DNA of 43,430 nucleotides from a virus, in IMG/VR virus record IMGVR_UViG_3300031566_000109, positions 1 through 43,430 of that record; one strand, given 5' to 3'. The translations under genes were made by a program, and so were the position numbers. This document shows, one piece after another, positions 1-7,676 of this stretch. Under the pieces are notes generated by a model that did not search any database, was not told the DNA's origin, and saw only the letters and a list, made by a program, of their open reading frames with translations. The stretch's first letter is position 1. Each line of letters starts with the position of its first letter.

Positions 1-3000
1 ACAAAAGCCGGCAAAGCGGCGAAACTGTCTGTATCTGGCATTAAGCAGGCCAAGGCTCTGGGCGGCCTCGATAAAGTCCGAAAGATGGTCAAAATTGCCA
101 AGGTCGGTGGCAAGTTAGATAACACCGCCTTATCCAAAGCGTTCCAGACGTGGTACAAAACAGGTGGTAAGCCCCTTGCAAAGACGTGGGCGAAACAGGC
201 GGAATTAGGCCAGAGGTCGCTCCTGAAGTTTGCCGGTAAGACTGTAATTAAGGGCGAGAAGGCCCTTGGTTTGGCCCAGAAGCTCGGAACTGGCTTTAAG
301 GCGGGCAAAGCGGGTAAACTCTTCTACGCGCCCACCAGACGGGTTCCTGGCGAATTTAAGGAACTGCACGATATATATGTTCATTTCGGCAGAGATTTAC
401 CTCACGTTAAGCAGGCGGCGTATTTTGAGAAGATTAAAGGACTTTTCGACAAGGGTGCTAAGGCCGGTCTTTCCGCCGATGATATGGATAAGACCGTCAG
501 AGCATTTGTCCAGAGGAAATATGCAGGAGAAGGTGGAGAGAGGTTTATTGCACAACGACTGGCCAAAAGGAAGGATATTGCCACTAAGCAGATTACCAAA
601 CTCCAACCAAAACTCGTAAGGGCCAAGGAAAAACTTGCCAAGAAGCAGACGGCTTATCAAGTGGCGGGGGAGTTGCCTGAGCGGGCACAGCCAACACTCA
701 AGAGAGTTCCGAAGTCGAAAGATATAGGTTATGTACCGGAGATAAAAGGCTTCGCTGCCCATAAAAAGGTTGCCAAAGTAGAGCCTAAACAAATCATTTC
801 TCCTTTTGATACCCAGTCGAGAGACTGGTTCAAGCTGAGGGGCCAGCCAGAAGGCAAATTTGTTAAGAATTTATCCTTACATCGTTCTGCGCAAGCCTAT
901 GAAAACCGAATAGCCAAACTTCAGACCAAACTAAATAAGCTAAAAGCCACTGGTACGGCAGCGGACAAAAGGCAGATAGTTAAACTCGAACACCGTATCA
1001 AGGGAATGCAGACAAAATCCTTCATTGATGCCATAAAAGGCGAGAATAGGGCAGCTCTTCGCAAATACCAAAACCTCGTAGGCCGAGACAAGGCGCGAGC
1101 AGCGAAGTATCAGGCGGGGTTGAAAGCAGAGATAAAACACGCCGAACAGCAGACCGATTCCCTGTCCCGCCAAATCCAGCACAAGTCGTTATTTGGTCGA
1201 GGCAAGAAAGTTGAGCATGGAGAGATTGTTGATGTAACTGCAATCGGAAGGGCCAAAGAAAAGGCGGTGATGCGCAAAGGGCAGGCTGCAAAAATGCTCG
1301 CAGAACGACCCAAACAGGCAAAAGTCATAAAGGAAATTGGGGGAGAGTATGACAAATTAAGTAAGGAGTTTCTCGGCAAAGAGGTCGCTGCCGGTGTGCC
1401 GGCTAAAGAACTGGCCATGCCTATAGGGTATGCCCGACGAACCTCCACACCGGAATTTAAGGCTTTTGTCAAGGCGAACAAGCATCGTCCCGAAATAGCA
1501 AGGTTCGCCAAAGATATATCCGCCAAGAACCCGTCCCAGATAGCTCGTAACAAAATTATCGGGCAGATGACCGACGATGAAGCCCTTAGATACTTCCAGA
1601 AATTAGGCTATAAGGGCGAGCAGGTATTTGATGTTGGTATGGCCGGCCCCACGTTTTCAAGGGCGCAGATGTCTACAAGGTCGATAGGCGCAGCCGATAC
1701 TATAAGCGAAGCGTTAAGGAAGTTCTCCAAGCCTGACCTGCCGATGTGGAGGGCAAAAAATTACACCGCCTCCGCGGAACAGTTAATGTTAGGCGCGGGC
1801 ATGGACCCCCAAAAAGCGGCTATGTTCAAAGGCAGGATAATACCAAACGAAATAGCCAACGCCTTATCAAGTATGCACGAATTGGCGACCTCAGAAGAGG
1901 CCTTATCTGCCTTCTGGAACGGCTGGACAGGCTTCCAGAGGTATATGAAGGGTGCTTTTACAATGCCGTGGCCAGCCTATCATTCGAGGAATATGTTCTC
2001 GAACTTCGTTTTGAACTGGATAGAGGGTGTTAAAAACCCACAGTCTTATATTGATGCCTTTATGTATCAAACGAAAAGGGGCAAAGCTCTGGCCCTGCCT
2101 ACTGGTAAAGTTTTGCAGCCGGACGATGTTCTAAGGCTGGCTGACGAATGGGGGATTTTGGGCCGGTCGATAGGAATGATGGCCCCGGAAGAGATAGGCA
2201 AAAAGACCTTTAAGGGCGCTAAGGGCGTCTTACAAAGGCACATAAAGGGCCAAGGGGCAATCAGGAAAGGGGGACAAAAGGTTGGTATAGCTATTGAGGA
2301 CAACGCCCGATTAGCGCATTTCATAGAAAAGCTAAAGATGGGTAATTCCCTTCAGGATGCTGCTGCCAGTGCAAAGAAAGTCCTGTTCGATTACGGCGAT
2401 TTATCCAAATTCGAGAAAACATATTTGAGGGAGAGGGGGATATTTTTCTACACCTTCGCCAGAAAGAACTTCCCGCTCCAGGTCGAGACCTTACTAAAGC
2501 AACCCGGCAAGCAGGCGCTATGGTCACACGTGGCTGGCGGGTCGCCGGAGATGCAGAGCGAGAAGCGTGTGCCTAAATGGTGGCGCGAGCAGATAGTTAC
2601 TCGTCCGTTGAAAGTGCCGTTTATTACTCCAAAGGAAGGCGAAGAGACAAGAATAGCCGGATTAGGAGTGCCTATCGAAGAGGCTTTCGGCTCGTTTGCG
2701 GGGCCTGGTAATACAATGTTTGAGAGTGCCCGAAGAATAGCGGCAAGGCAGTTTGGCAGACTATCGCCGCCGATTACAGCTACGGCGGAGTTTGTTACTG
2801 GTAAAGATATTTTCTTCGATAAGGATATTGACGAAATCGGCTACGCGCCTTATGGGGCCAAATATGCCCCCAAATTCATTAAAAAAGTCGCAGGCATCAA
2901 GCCCATAACCTACAAGGGAGAGGTGTCGAGGTATGCAATGAACCCCCGCCTATCGTGGGCTATTAGAAAATCTCCGGCGGCAAGGATATGGTCGAGCGCC

Positions 3001-3237
3001 GGTATGCTATCGAGGCGAGATGAAGGATTGGGCGCTAAGACTTATCATTTAACTACCGGCTTTAAGCCGAGGGTTATCGACCCTGAATATCAAGAGGAAA
3101 TGGGCTACAAAAGGGCTGTTCAGGAACAGTTGAGGTCAAAGTTCCGAACAGGTGAGATTAAGAGATTCGAGCGGTTCTATAAACCCAAAACCGACCCTAT
3201 AGACAAGGACCTCGCTTTATTACTAAAAGCGCAATAA
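1..3237 (+). CDS. Large internal virion-type protein, 5' end outside window
   Basis: The reading frame is open from base 1 through the first ATG at 85, so the gene very likely starts upstream of the window; at least 1050 residues are present. The first half is rich in Lys, Ala and Gln with long helical, coiled-coil-like stretches. The C-terminal third (about residues 620-800 counted from the ATG at 85) has aromatic helices and a FDYGDLSKFE...FYTFARKNFP segment that resembles the conserved core of large polyvalent or internal virion proteins of podoviruses (LPD38-like, from memory). It probably enters the capsid or is ejected with the DNA. It ends just before a run of small genes. A role as a large structural protein is likely; the exact family is inferred. 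Confidence 0.7.
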   Translation, partial: TKAGKAAKLSVSGIKQAKALGGLDKVRKMVKIAKVGGKLDNTALSKAFQTWYKTGGKPLAKTWAKQAELGQRSLLKFAGKTVIKGEKALGLAQKLGTGFKAGKAGKLFYAPTRRVPGEFKELHDIYVHFGRDLPHVKQAAYFEKIKGLFDKGAKAGLSADDMDKTVRAFVQRKYAGEGGERFIAQRLAKRKDIATKQITKLQPKLVRAKEKLAKKQTAYQVAGELPERAQPTLKRVPKSKDIGYVPEIKGFAAHKKVAKVEPKQIISPFDTQSRDWFKLRGQPEGKFVKNLSLHRSAQAYENRIAKLQTKLNKLKATGTAADKRQIVKLEHRIKGMQTKSFIDAIKGENRAALRKYQNLVGRDKARAAKYQAGLKAEIKHAEQQTDSLSRQIQHKSLFGRGKKVEHGEIVDVTAIGRAKEKAVMRKGQAAKMLAERPKQAKVIKEIGGEYDKLSKEFLGKEVAAGVPAKELAMPIGYARRTSTPEFKAFVKANKHRPEIARFAKDISAKNPSQIARNKIIGQMTDDEALRYFQKLGYKGEQVFDVGMAGPTFSRAQMSTRSIGAADTISEALRKFSKPDLPMWRAKNYTASAEQLMLGAGMDPQKAAMFKGRIIPNEIANALSSMHELATSEEALSAFWNGWTGFQRYMKGAFTMPWPAYHSRNMFSNFVLNWIEGVKNPQSYIDAFMYQTKRGKALALPTGKVLQPDDVLRLADEWGILGRSIGMMAPEEIGKKTFKGAKGVLQRHIKGQGAIRKGGQKVGIAIEDNARLAHFIEKLKMGNSLQDAAASAKKVLFDYGDLSKFEKTYLRERGIFFYTFARKNFPLQVETLLKQPGKQALWSHVAGGSPEMQSEKRVPKWWREQIVTRPLKVPFITPKEGEETRIAGLGVPIEEAFGSFAGPGNTMFESARRIAARQFGRLSPPITATAEFVTGKDIFFDKDIDEIGYAPYGAKYAPKFIKKVAGIKPITYKGEVSRYAMNPRLSWAIRKSPAARIWSSAGMLSRRDEGLGAKTYHLTTGFKPRVIDPEYQEEMGYKRAVQEQLRSKFRTGEIKRFERFYKPKTDPIDKDLALLLKAQ

Positions 3238-3255
3238 TCCAACTAAGGAAAGAAA

Positions 3256-3582
3256 ATGGAAGAAGAGATGGAGACTAACGAGGCCAGAGGCAAGGCGCAC
3301 AAGTTAGAATACGACCCGACAGAGATTCCGGTCGAGGCTATGATACCGCTGGCCAAGCTCCTGACCAAAGAAGCGGGGCCACACGGCGAGGGGAACTGGG
3401 AGAAACTAACTGTTTGCGAACACGTCAAACACCTTCACGCCCACCTGTTTGAGTACGAGCAAGCCTCTCACGACCCCCGCCCATCTAAAGACAAACTGGA
3501 CTACGAACTAATCCGCGTTATGGCAAGGAGTATTTACGCCTATGCCGTATTCACAAAAAACGTCAACTGTGACAGATGCTAA
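3256..3582 (+). CDS. Small protein, possibly DUF5664-like (dATP/dGTP diphosphohydrolase N-terminal type)
   Basis: The protein has 108 residues and starts at an ATG behind AAGGAAAG. It contains a GEGNWEK segment followed by a His-rich helix (HVKHLHAHL) and a second helix with an RxxARS pattern. This layout recalls the phage DUF5664 family, in which NW and several His residues are conserved, but the match is loose. The C-terminus (NCDRC) has two Cys. It follows the virion protein by 18 bases and its end overlaps a small zinc-binding ORF in another frame. A metal-dependent nucleotide hydrolase is a guess. Confidence 0.55.
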   Translation: MEEEMETNEARGKAHKLEYDPTEIPVEAMIPLAKLLTKEAGPHGEGNWEKLTVCEHVKHLHAHLFEYEQASHDPRPSKDKLDYELIRVMARSIYAYAVFTKNVNCDRC

Positions 3583-3706
3583 ATGCTCGATACGCGGTTG
3601 CGAGCTTGGCAACTTCTATCTTGAGATACCCGCTATAAACAAAAAGATATGCCCCGATTGTTGGATTAAGGTACTGAATGAAATCGAGAAAAGTAAAGAC
3701 GCATAG
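3542..3706 (+). CDS. Small four-cysteine zinc-ribbon-like protein
   Basis: A 54-residue ORF overlaps the end of the gene before it (41 bases) and the start of the gene after it (29 bases), each in a different frame. It has Cys at 15, 20, 37 and 40: a C-x4-C pair and a CPDC pair spaced like a zinc ribbon, then a Lys/Glu-rich helix. The overlaps fit the compact coding style here. No strong Shine-Dalgarno is visible, so expression may depend on coupling. Function unknown; structural zinc binding is inferred. Confidence 0.5.
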   Translation: MPYSQKTSTVTDAKCSIRGCELGNFYLEIPAINKKICPDCWIKVLNEIEKSKDA

Positions 3707-3953
3707 ATTCAACGGCGTTAAGTACCATATTATTTTGAGAGACTTGCACGGCTTTACTGATTATGGCCCGACAAAAGATGAATACTCCCTTGTGGTATCT
3801 ACTAAGCCGCGTTCTCGAACAGAGCTTGTCATCTTAATCCACGAAGCTATGCACGCCGGAAACTGGGATAAACACGAGGAAACCATAGACAGGTCATCGA
3901 AAGAAATAGGCAATTTACTCTGGCGATTAGGGTATAGAAGGAAAGGAAAATGA
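3678..3953 (+). CDS. Small HExxH metallopeptidase-like protein
   Basis: This 91-residue protein contains ILIHEAMHAGNWDKHEETID (about residues 52-71), a textbook HExxH zinc site followed by a downstream His/Glu that could be the third ligand. The arrangement recalls minimal metalloprotease-like proteins of phages (ImmA/IrrE or SprT-like logic). It is much shorter than secreted proteases and has no signal peptide, so it would act in the cytoplasm. Its last codons overlap the next gene by 4 bases (ATGA). Zinc binding is well supported; protease activity is inferred. Confidence 0.65.
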   Translation: MKSRKVKTHRFNGVKYHIILRDLHGFTDYGPTKDEYSLVVSTKPRSRTELVILIHEAMHAGNWDKHEETIDRSSKEIGNLLWRLGYRRKGK

Positions 3954-4984
3954 TAAACAAACAGACTAAAAACTCGATACTGGCCGAAGTTGCGGAGGGG
4001 GATTTGTCAACAGAGCAAATCGCAAGGAAACACAATGTATCTCGTTCTGCTATAAAGACCTGGCTGAAGAACGTGCCCGTACAAACCGTACCAAACCAGC
4101 CCAAACCCGACTTCGGCAATATGCCGCAAAGAAAAACCGACCCTATCAAAATGTTGCAGGGTGTTATCAATGTAACGTCGAGCCACGACACGGACGATGA
4201 TTATCGCCAAATCTCAATAGACACCGACAAGCCTATTGCTGTTATGAAGGCGGCGGATTTGCACTTAGGCGGGCTTGACGTAGACTATCCCTCTTTGCTG
4301 GCTAATCTAAAGTTCCTCTTGGAAACGCCCAATTTCTATTTGCAGCTATTTGGCGACGACCTGAACCTGATGGTGATGCACAAAAACGCAGGGGCAAGGC
4401 ACGACATACTCACGCCGGAGCAGCAGATTAACCTCTTGACCGGCATTGTGGATACCTGCTTGGAGAGAGGCAAAATTATAAGTATGGCGTGGGGGAATCA
4501 CAGCGACGAGTTTACAGAGCGTAATGCGGGTTTTGGGATTGTTAGAGCGTTAATGAAGTATAAAGTGCCGTACTTTCGAGGTCTGGGTTACATCGACCTG
4601 AAAGTAGGTAAAAACATATACCCGATGGCGTTCACTCACAAAACCCGCTTCAATTCATTTATGAATGCGCTTCACGGCAATAAGAGGATGGAACAACTAC
4701 ATAAAGAGTTTTTCGGAGGCAATAGACCGCTTGCCAAAGAGTACATCACCGCCCATACCCACTACCCTGCGTGGTCGGCGGAGGGTTGCTTACCAGAAGA
4801 ACGAGTATATTATATCAAGTGCGGGACTTTTAAGACGAACTGCCTGTACTCACAAAGATACTACGGGCAGGGACGAATAGGCGTTCCCACCGTAGTCTAT
4901 CATCCCGACCGCTTTGAACACGTCTGTTTGCCTACCCCCTGGGAAGCCTACCGCTATTTGACAGGTAAAGACTACCACGCTTGA
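3950..4984 (+). CDS. HTH plus calcineurin-like metallophosphoesterase
   Basis: The protein has 344 residues. Residues 1-45 form a helix-turn-helix of the transposase or small-terminase kind (STEQIARKHNVSRSAIKTWLK). Residues 95-290 carry all five metallophosphatase blocks: DLH (103-105), GDD (135-137), GNH (182-184), H230 and HTH (269-271). These ligate two metals in the calcineurin-like family, which includes SbcD/Mre11 nucleases. A DNA-targeting head joined to a phosphoesterase suggests a DNA end-processing nuclease, but the substrate is inferred. It overlaps the gene before it by 4 bases and ends a plus-strand operon. Confidence 0.8.
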   Translation: MINKQTKNSILAEVAEGDLSTEQIARKHNVSRSAIKTWLKNVPVQTVPNQPKPDFGNMPQRKTDPIKMLQGVINVTSSHDTDDDYRQISIDTDKPIAVMKAADLHLGGLDVDYPSLLANLKFLLETPNFYLQLFGDDLNLMVMHKNAGARHDILTPEQQINLLTGIVDTCLERGKIISMAWGNHSDEFTERNAGFGIVRALMKYKVPYFRGLGYIDLKVGKNIYPMAFTHKTRFNSFMNALHGNKRMEQLHKEFFGGNRPLAKEYITAHTHYPAWSAEGCLPEERVYYIKCGTFKTNCLYSQRYYGQGRIGVPTVVYHPDRFEHVCLPTPWEAYRYLTGKDYHA

Positions 4985-5009
4985 GGCAACAGATTGACAC
5001 CTCAAATAA

Positions 5010-5141
5010 TCAATCCGCAATCCACTTTTTCACTATAATTGTCACTATCAGCACGGCCACAGCCCCGCACAAAAGGCACACGCCCAAAGGCATGTCACTT
5101 GCAAACTGATTGATTTTCTCCCACAGAGTTAATTCTTCCAT
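5010..5141 (-). CDS. 43-residue single-TM micro-protein (LWEKI type, copy 1)
   Basis: It starts at an ATG preceded by AAAGAGGT on the minus strand. The N-terminus is amphipathic (MEELTLWEKI), followed by one hydrophobic segment (about residues 19-37) and a short charged tail (KKWIAD). A related 41-residue gene lies at 20492-20617 on the minus strand: 12 of 38 ungapped positions match, including LWEKI, F, P, A, L, I, K and the terminal D. Conservation of two such short ORFs in one genome supports both. The product should be an inner-membrane peptide; holin-like, exclusion or toxin-like roles are possible and undecided. Confidence 0.65.
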   Translation of the reverse strand: MEELTLWEKINQFASDMPLGVCLLCGAVAVLIVTIIVKKWIAD

Positions 5142-5176
5142 TTTTTACCTCTTTCCTAAATATTCTCAAATTTTCC

Positions 5177-5204
5177 TTGACAGGTTCCAAACTTTGCTTA
5201 TATT
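5177..5204 (+). promoter_or_regulatory. Plus-strand sigma-70 promoter in the control region
   Basis: TTGACA at 5177-5182 and TATATT at 5199-5204 are 16 bases apart. The predicted start near 5211 gives a plus-strand RNA that begins with a stem-loop and then runs antisense to the minus-strand gene at 5335-5646. Confidence 0.6.
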
Positions 5205-5210
5205 TACGTC

Positions 5211-5334
5211 ACTGCCCCTGCGATAACCACGAAGCGATGTTGCGGAAACCGCAGGGACGGGCAACGACGAGGGCACGAGGGTATAGCCATGTCGAGTACC
5301 ATTGACTTCGCAAAAGAGCGGCAAATTTACCAAA
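5211..5334 (+). ncRNA. Candidate structured RNA, antisense to the RHH-like gene further on
   Basis: Downstream of the 5177 promoter, CCCTGCG (5216-5222) can pair with CGCAGGG (5250-5256), and flanking TGCCC with GGGCA can extend the helix across a small bulge. The RNA continues into 5335-5646, antisense to a minus-strand gene. The 3' end is not defined because no clear terminator was seen. A plus-strand ORF (5289-5498) lies in this RNA but looks like a shadow of the minus gene. It could be an antisense regulator or a leader for the right-hand genes. Confidence 0.4.
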
Positions 5335-5646
5335 TCACGCAGATTTTGAGGGCTTGGCCAGTTTCCCGGGTTTCTTTTCTACGGGAATCCCTTGGGCTTC
5401 TTTCACAATCTGCAAAACCTTTGCCCGAAACTCGTCATCGGGGATTTGCAAAAATCCCTCTTCGCCCTTATGGTGGTAAAATTGCTTCTGTACGTTAATA
5501 TCTTGCATTACCCACCATTCGGCGAATTTGCGTAATACTTCTTTCTTGATAAACTTGCGAGTTTTGGTTTGGGAGCGGAAAGTTTTAACAAGCTTTGCGT
5601 CTAAATCTGCCCCTAAGTGCAAAATTTTTTTGTCGTCTCGTCCCAT
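5335..5646 (-). CDS. Small RHH-like DNA-binding protein, candidate regulator
   Basis: The protein has 103 residues. Residues 7-47 follow the pattern of a short strand and two helices seen in ribbon-helix-helix proteins (ILHLGADLDAKL then KTRKFIKKEVLRKFAEWW), with a basic C-terminus. The gene faces left, divergent from a second RHH-like gene at 5775, and the intergenic region holds two GTAGTTAC sites. No Shine-Dalgarno precedes the ATG, and a TATACT box (minus strand, 5658-5653) lies only 7 bases upstream, so the mRNA may be leaderless. A plus-strand promoter at 5177 can make antisense RNA over it. A lysogeny repressor role is inferred. Confidence 0.55.
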   Translation of the reverse strand: MGRDDKKILHLGADLDAKLVKTFRSQTKTRKFIKKEVLRKFAEWWVMQDINVQKQFYHHKGEEGFLQIPDDEFRAKVLQIVKEAQGIPVEKKPGKLAKPSKSA

Positions 5647-5667
5647 TTGTAAGTATAGTAATATTCG

Positions 5668-5675
5668 GTAGTTAC
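5668..5675. promoter_or_regulatory. GTAGTTAC site 1, candidate operator
   Basis: GTAGTTAC occurs here and again at 5752-5759, both times preceded by CG (GGTAGTTAC, CGTAGTTAC). The two copies bracket the divergent promoter region between the RHH-like genes, as operators often do. Confidence 0.4.
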
Positions 5676-5718
5676 AAGCTGCAAACTATTTTTTTTTATT
5701 TTTTCCAGTAGAAAACTG

Positions 5719-5746
5719 TTGACAAACACAGCAAAACACCGATAAT
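5719..5746 (+). promoter_or_regulatory. Rightward promoter for the 5775 gene
   Basis: A perfect TTGACA at 5719-5724 lies 16 bases from GATAAT at 5741-5746. The GTAGTTAC repeat at 5752-5759 sits at the expected transcription start, so a bound repressor would block initiation. The promoter would drive the genes from 5775 to 6593. Confidence 0.65.
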
Positions 5747-5751
5747 TTACC

Positions 5752-5759
5752 GTAGTTAC
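5752..5759. promoter_or_regulatory. GTAGTTAC site 2, candidate operator at +1
   Basis: Second copy of the octamer found at 5668-5675. It overlaps the predicted start of the rightward transcript and is followed by the ribosome site AGGAG before the ATG at 5775. Confidence 0.4.
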
Positions 5760-5774
5760 TTAGGAGTAAAAACG

Positions 5775-5981
5775 ATGTCAGAAACTCAAAACATCCCAAC
5801 TGAAACCAGAGATGCAAAAATCACAGCCTCGTCCTTGTTATGGAATGCCTTTGATGAGTGGATGAAGCGTCAAGGGTGTCAAACTTTTACTGAGGGCCTC
5901 CGTACCGCGATAAGACAGGTTACAGGATTCAACGGGGAATGTCAAGGAAAATCTGAAAAAAAAGGAGAGGAACATGGATGA
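5775..5981 (+). CDS. Ribbon-helix-helix-like regulator
   Basis: The protein has 68 residues. Residues 14-50 (AKITASSLLWNAFDEWMKRQ then TFTEGLRTAIRQV) fit the RHH pattern of a strand, helix A, a turn and helix B used by Arc/MetJ-type repressors. It has TTAGGAGT ahead of the ATG, a consensus promoter at 5719, and repeated sites upstream, so self-regulation is likely. Its stop overlaps the next gene's start by 8 bases. It may compete with the divergent gene at 5335-5646 in a lysis/lysogeny switch; that pairing is inferred from position. Confidence 0.6.
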   Translation: MSETQNIPTETRDAKITASSLLWNAFDEWMKRQGCQTFTEGLRTAIRQVTGFNGECQGKSEKKGEEHG

Positions 5982-6348
5982 GCCTACTGTAACAGCAGAA
6001 ATTGGGGAATGGGTAATCGGCGATATTTGCCGCTGGGAAATATGGTCAAATGGTCGCCATATTGCAGACGCCAAAGGTGAATCTGCGCCAGAATGGGCCG
6101 CCCGTGCCCACCAAATAGTCCGAGACCACAATGCTCACGATGGGCTGGTGGCCCACCTAAACTGGGCCTATGACGAATTAACAAATATATACGAAGGGCT
6201 GTCGTTATTGGCCGAAGAAATACCACCCCGATATCGGGTAATAGGGACTATCCTTGCCGAAGCCCTCGCGCAGGGAGAGAAGGGGGGCGGGAAAATTGAA
6301 GTCATCGGCAACGTCCACGATAGCGAACTGTTAGAAAGGGAAGAATAA
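5974..6348 (+). CDS. Hypothetical protein
   Basis: The protein has 124 residues and is acidic, with a strong AAAGGAGAGG ribosome site that lies inside the end of the previous gene. The first 55 residues look beta-rich (WVIGDICRWEIWSNGRHIADAKG); a helical part with HNAH and a hydrophobic helix (LTNIYEGLSLLAEEIP) follows. No family recognised. It is co-transcribed with the RHH-like gene before it and the Cys-rich gene after it (TAATG overlap). Confidence 0.7.
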   Translation: MDEPTVTAEIGEWVIGDICRWEIWSNGRHIADAKGESAPEWAARAHQIVRDHNAHDGLVAHLNWAYDELTNIYEGLSLLAEEIPPRYRVIGTILAEALAQGEKGGGKIEVIGNVHDSELLEREE

Positions 6349-6593
6349 TGGGAAATCCAATAAAGCAAATTGAAGGGCGAAATGTGACTGCTGCTTGCAA
6401 AAATTGTGATGCTTATAGCACCCCCGAAATGGAATGTCGCAAGCACGCCCCAGTATTGTTGCCTTGGATTATAAGAGACCAAGGAGCTTATGATCCTGTG
6501 GCCGTAGCCATAACCGAAACGTATTGCACGGAATGGCCTAAGCCAAAACCTGATGATTGGTGTTGTGAGTGGTTAGCAGAAACGCCGGCTTAG
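6348..6593 (+). CDS. Small Cys-rich zinc-binding protein
   Basis: The protein has 81 residues with CKNC near residue 17, CRKHAP near 30, TYC near 59 and a PDDWCCEW ending. This spacing is common in small phage proteins thought to bind one zinc ion. The start overlaps the stop of the previous gene. Function unknown; it is the last gene before the integrase promoter. Confidence 0.7.
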   Translation: MGNPIKQIEGRNVTAACKNCDAYSTPEMECRKHAPVLLPWIIRDQGAYDPVAVAITETYCTEWPKPKPDDWCCEWLAETPA

Positions 6594-6641
6594 GCCGGAT
6601 AACGCTCTTTTACATTTTAATATGAGGTTACAAAAGGTGGC

Positions 6642-6669
6642 TTGGCGCTGGCTTAAAAAATGTTATAAT
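6642..6669 (+). promoter_or_regulatory. Integrase promoter
   Basis: TTGGCG (6642-6647) and a perfect TATAAT (6664-6669) are 16 bases apart. Immediately downstream, TACCGG and CCGGTA form an inverted repeat across the predicted transcript start, which could be an operator or an mRNA hairpin ahead of the ribosome site. Confidence 0.6.
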
Positions 6670-6710
6670 ACCGGTTCGATGCAATGGCCGGTATCGAAAG
6701 GAGGTTAAAA

Positions 6711-7676
6711 ATGGAGCCGGTATCAAGACTATTTGAACAGTATCTAAATGTGTCGAATCTCGCCGATTCTACGAGGGAAACCAAGAGAAGGGCGGTTAGA
6801 AGATTTATTGATTTGTGTGGTGATTTAGCCATAGAGGACGTTACGTTCACCCACGCAGAAGATTACAGAAAGTGGCTATGCAACCAGACATCTCCTTCGT
6901 CCGCCAACACTTATACGGCCAATCTGAAACCCTTTTTTACTTGGGCCGTAAAAAGAGGCCACATCAAACTTGACCCATTCTACGGCTTATCTTTACTGCC
7001 TATTCAAGAAACAGAATCAGTTCTATTCTCCCCGCACGATATTGAATCAATCATTAAAGTTGCGGACGTGAGATGGAAAGTTTTTGTACTCTTGGCGGCG
7101 GTAGGGGGGCTGCGAAGGGGCGAATCTCAGAACCTAAAGGTTTCGGATATTCACTTCGACGAAAGTTTCATTCAGGTATCCCCCGCAAAGGACGGCCCGA
7201 CGACGTGGGAACACACAATTAAAAATCACACCTGCGCCCCCGTACCATTCCCCGAAATCGTAGAGTTACCACACAGCACTATAAATTACCATACCTTAAT
7301 GGTAACTCTAATCGAGAAATTACAACCTGACCAGCCGTATATAATGTTGACAAGGGACTGTTACGACAGAGCAATGTCACGTAAAAATTCAGGGAAAATG
7401 ACTTATGAGCATCGTGGCAATCCGTGGGGCAATTTCGACAGAAAGTTCAAGGAACTCTGTATCTGTGCGGGAGTGGGGCCAAAAGAGTTTCGTAAGCTGC
7501 GAACCACATTGGGTACGGTCACGGCGAGACATTTCAACCTGACAGACACGCAGAAGTTGTTGCGTCACAAATCGCCCCAGACTACGGCTAAATTTTACAT
7601 AGTCGTAAACCATCAAGAACTGGTGCGTAGAGTGAACGAAGCAACGAAAAAATTTTATGTGACCAATGAAACATAA
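6711..7676 (+). CDS. int: Tyrosine recombinase (phage integrase)
   Basis: The ATG at 6711 is chosen because AAAGGAGGT sits 7 bases upstream; an earlier in-frame ATG at 6684 lacks such a site. The product has 321 residues, with an N-terminal SAM-like core-binding domain (about 1-95) and a catalytic domain. Catalytic residues visible are R135 in GGLRRGE, R264 in KLRTT, H286 in LLRHKS and the nucleophile Y296 in KFYIV. The usual box II His (HxLR) is Arg here (R261). It should integrate and excise the phage DNA. TTATGTGA repeats overlapping its 3' end are candidate arm sites. Confidence 0.9.
   Translation: MEPVSRLFEQYLNVSNLADSTRETKRRAVRRFIDLCGDLAIEDVTFTHAEDYRKWLCNQTSPSSANTYTANLKPFFTWAVKRGHIKLDPFYGLSLLPIQETESVLFSPHDIESIIKVADVRWKVFVLLAAVGGLRRGESQNLKVSDIHFDESFIQVSPAKDGPTTWEHTIKNHTCAPVPFPEIVELPHSTINYHTLMVTLIEKLQPDQPYIMLTRDCYDRAMSRKNSGKMTYEHRGNPWGNFDRKFKELCICAGVGPKEFRKLRTTLGTVTARHFNLTDTQKLLRHKSPQTTAKFYIVVNHQELVRRVNEATKKFYVTNET

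Noticed and set aside
5289-5498. Plus-strand 69-codon ORF near the control region
   Set aside because: Most of it is the antisense shadow of the minus-strand RHH-like gene, which has better composition. The RNA itself is kept as a candidate.
6664-6695. tRNA T-loop-like GGTTCGATGC before int
   Set aside because: No acceptor or anticodon arms can be drawn around it; it is part of the promoter-proximal inverted repeat. No tRNA gene was found anywhere in the window.
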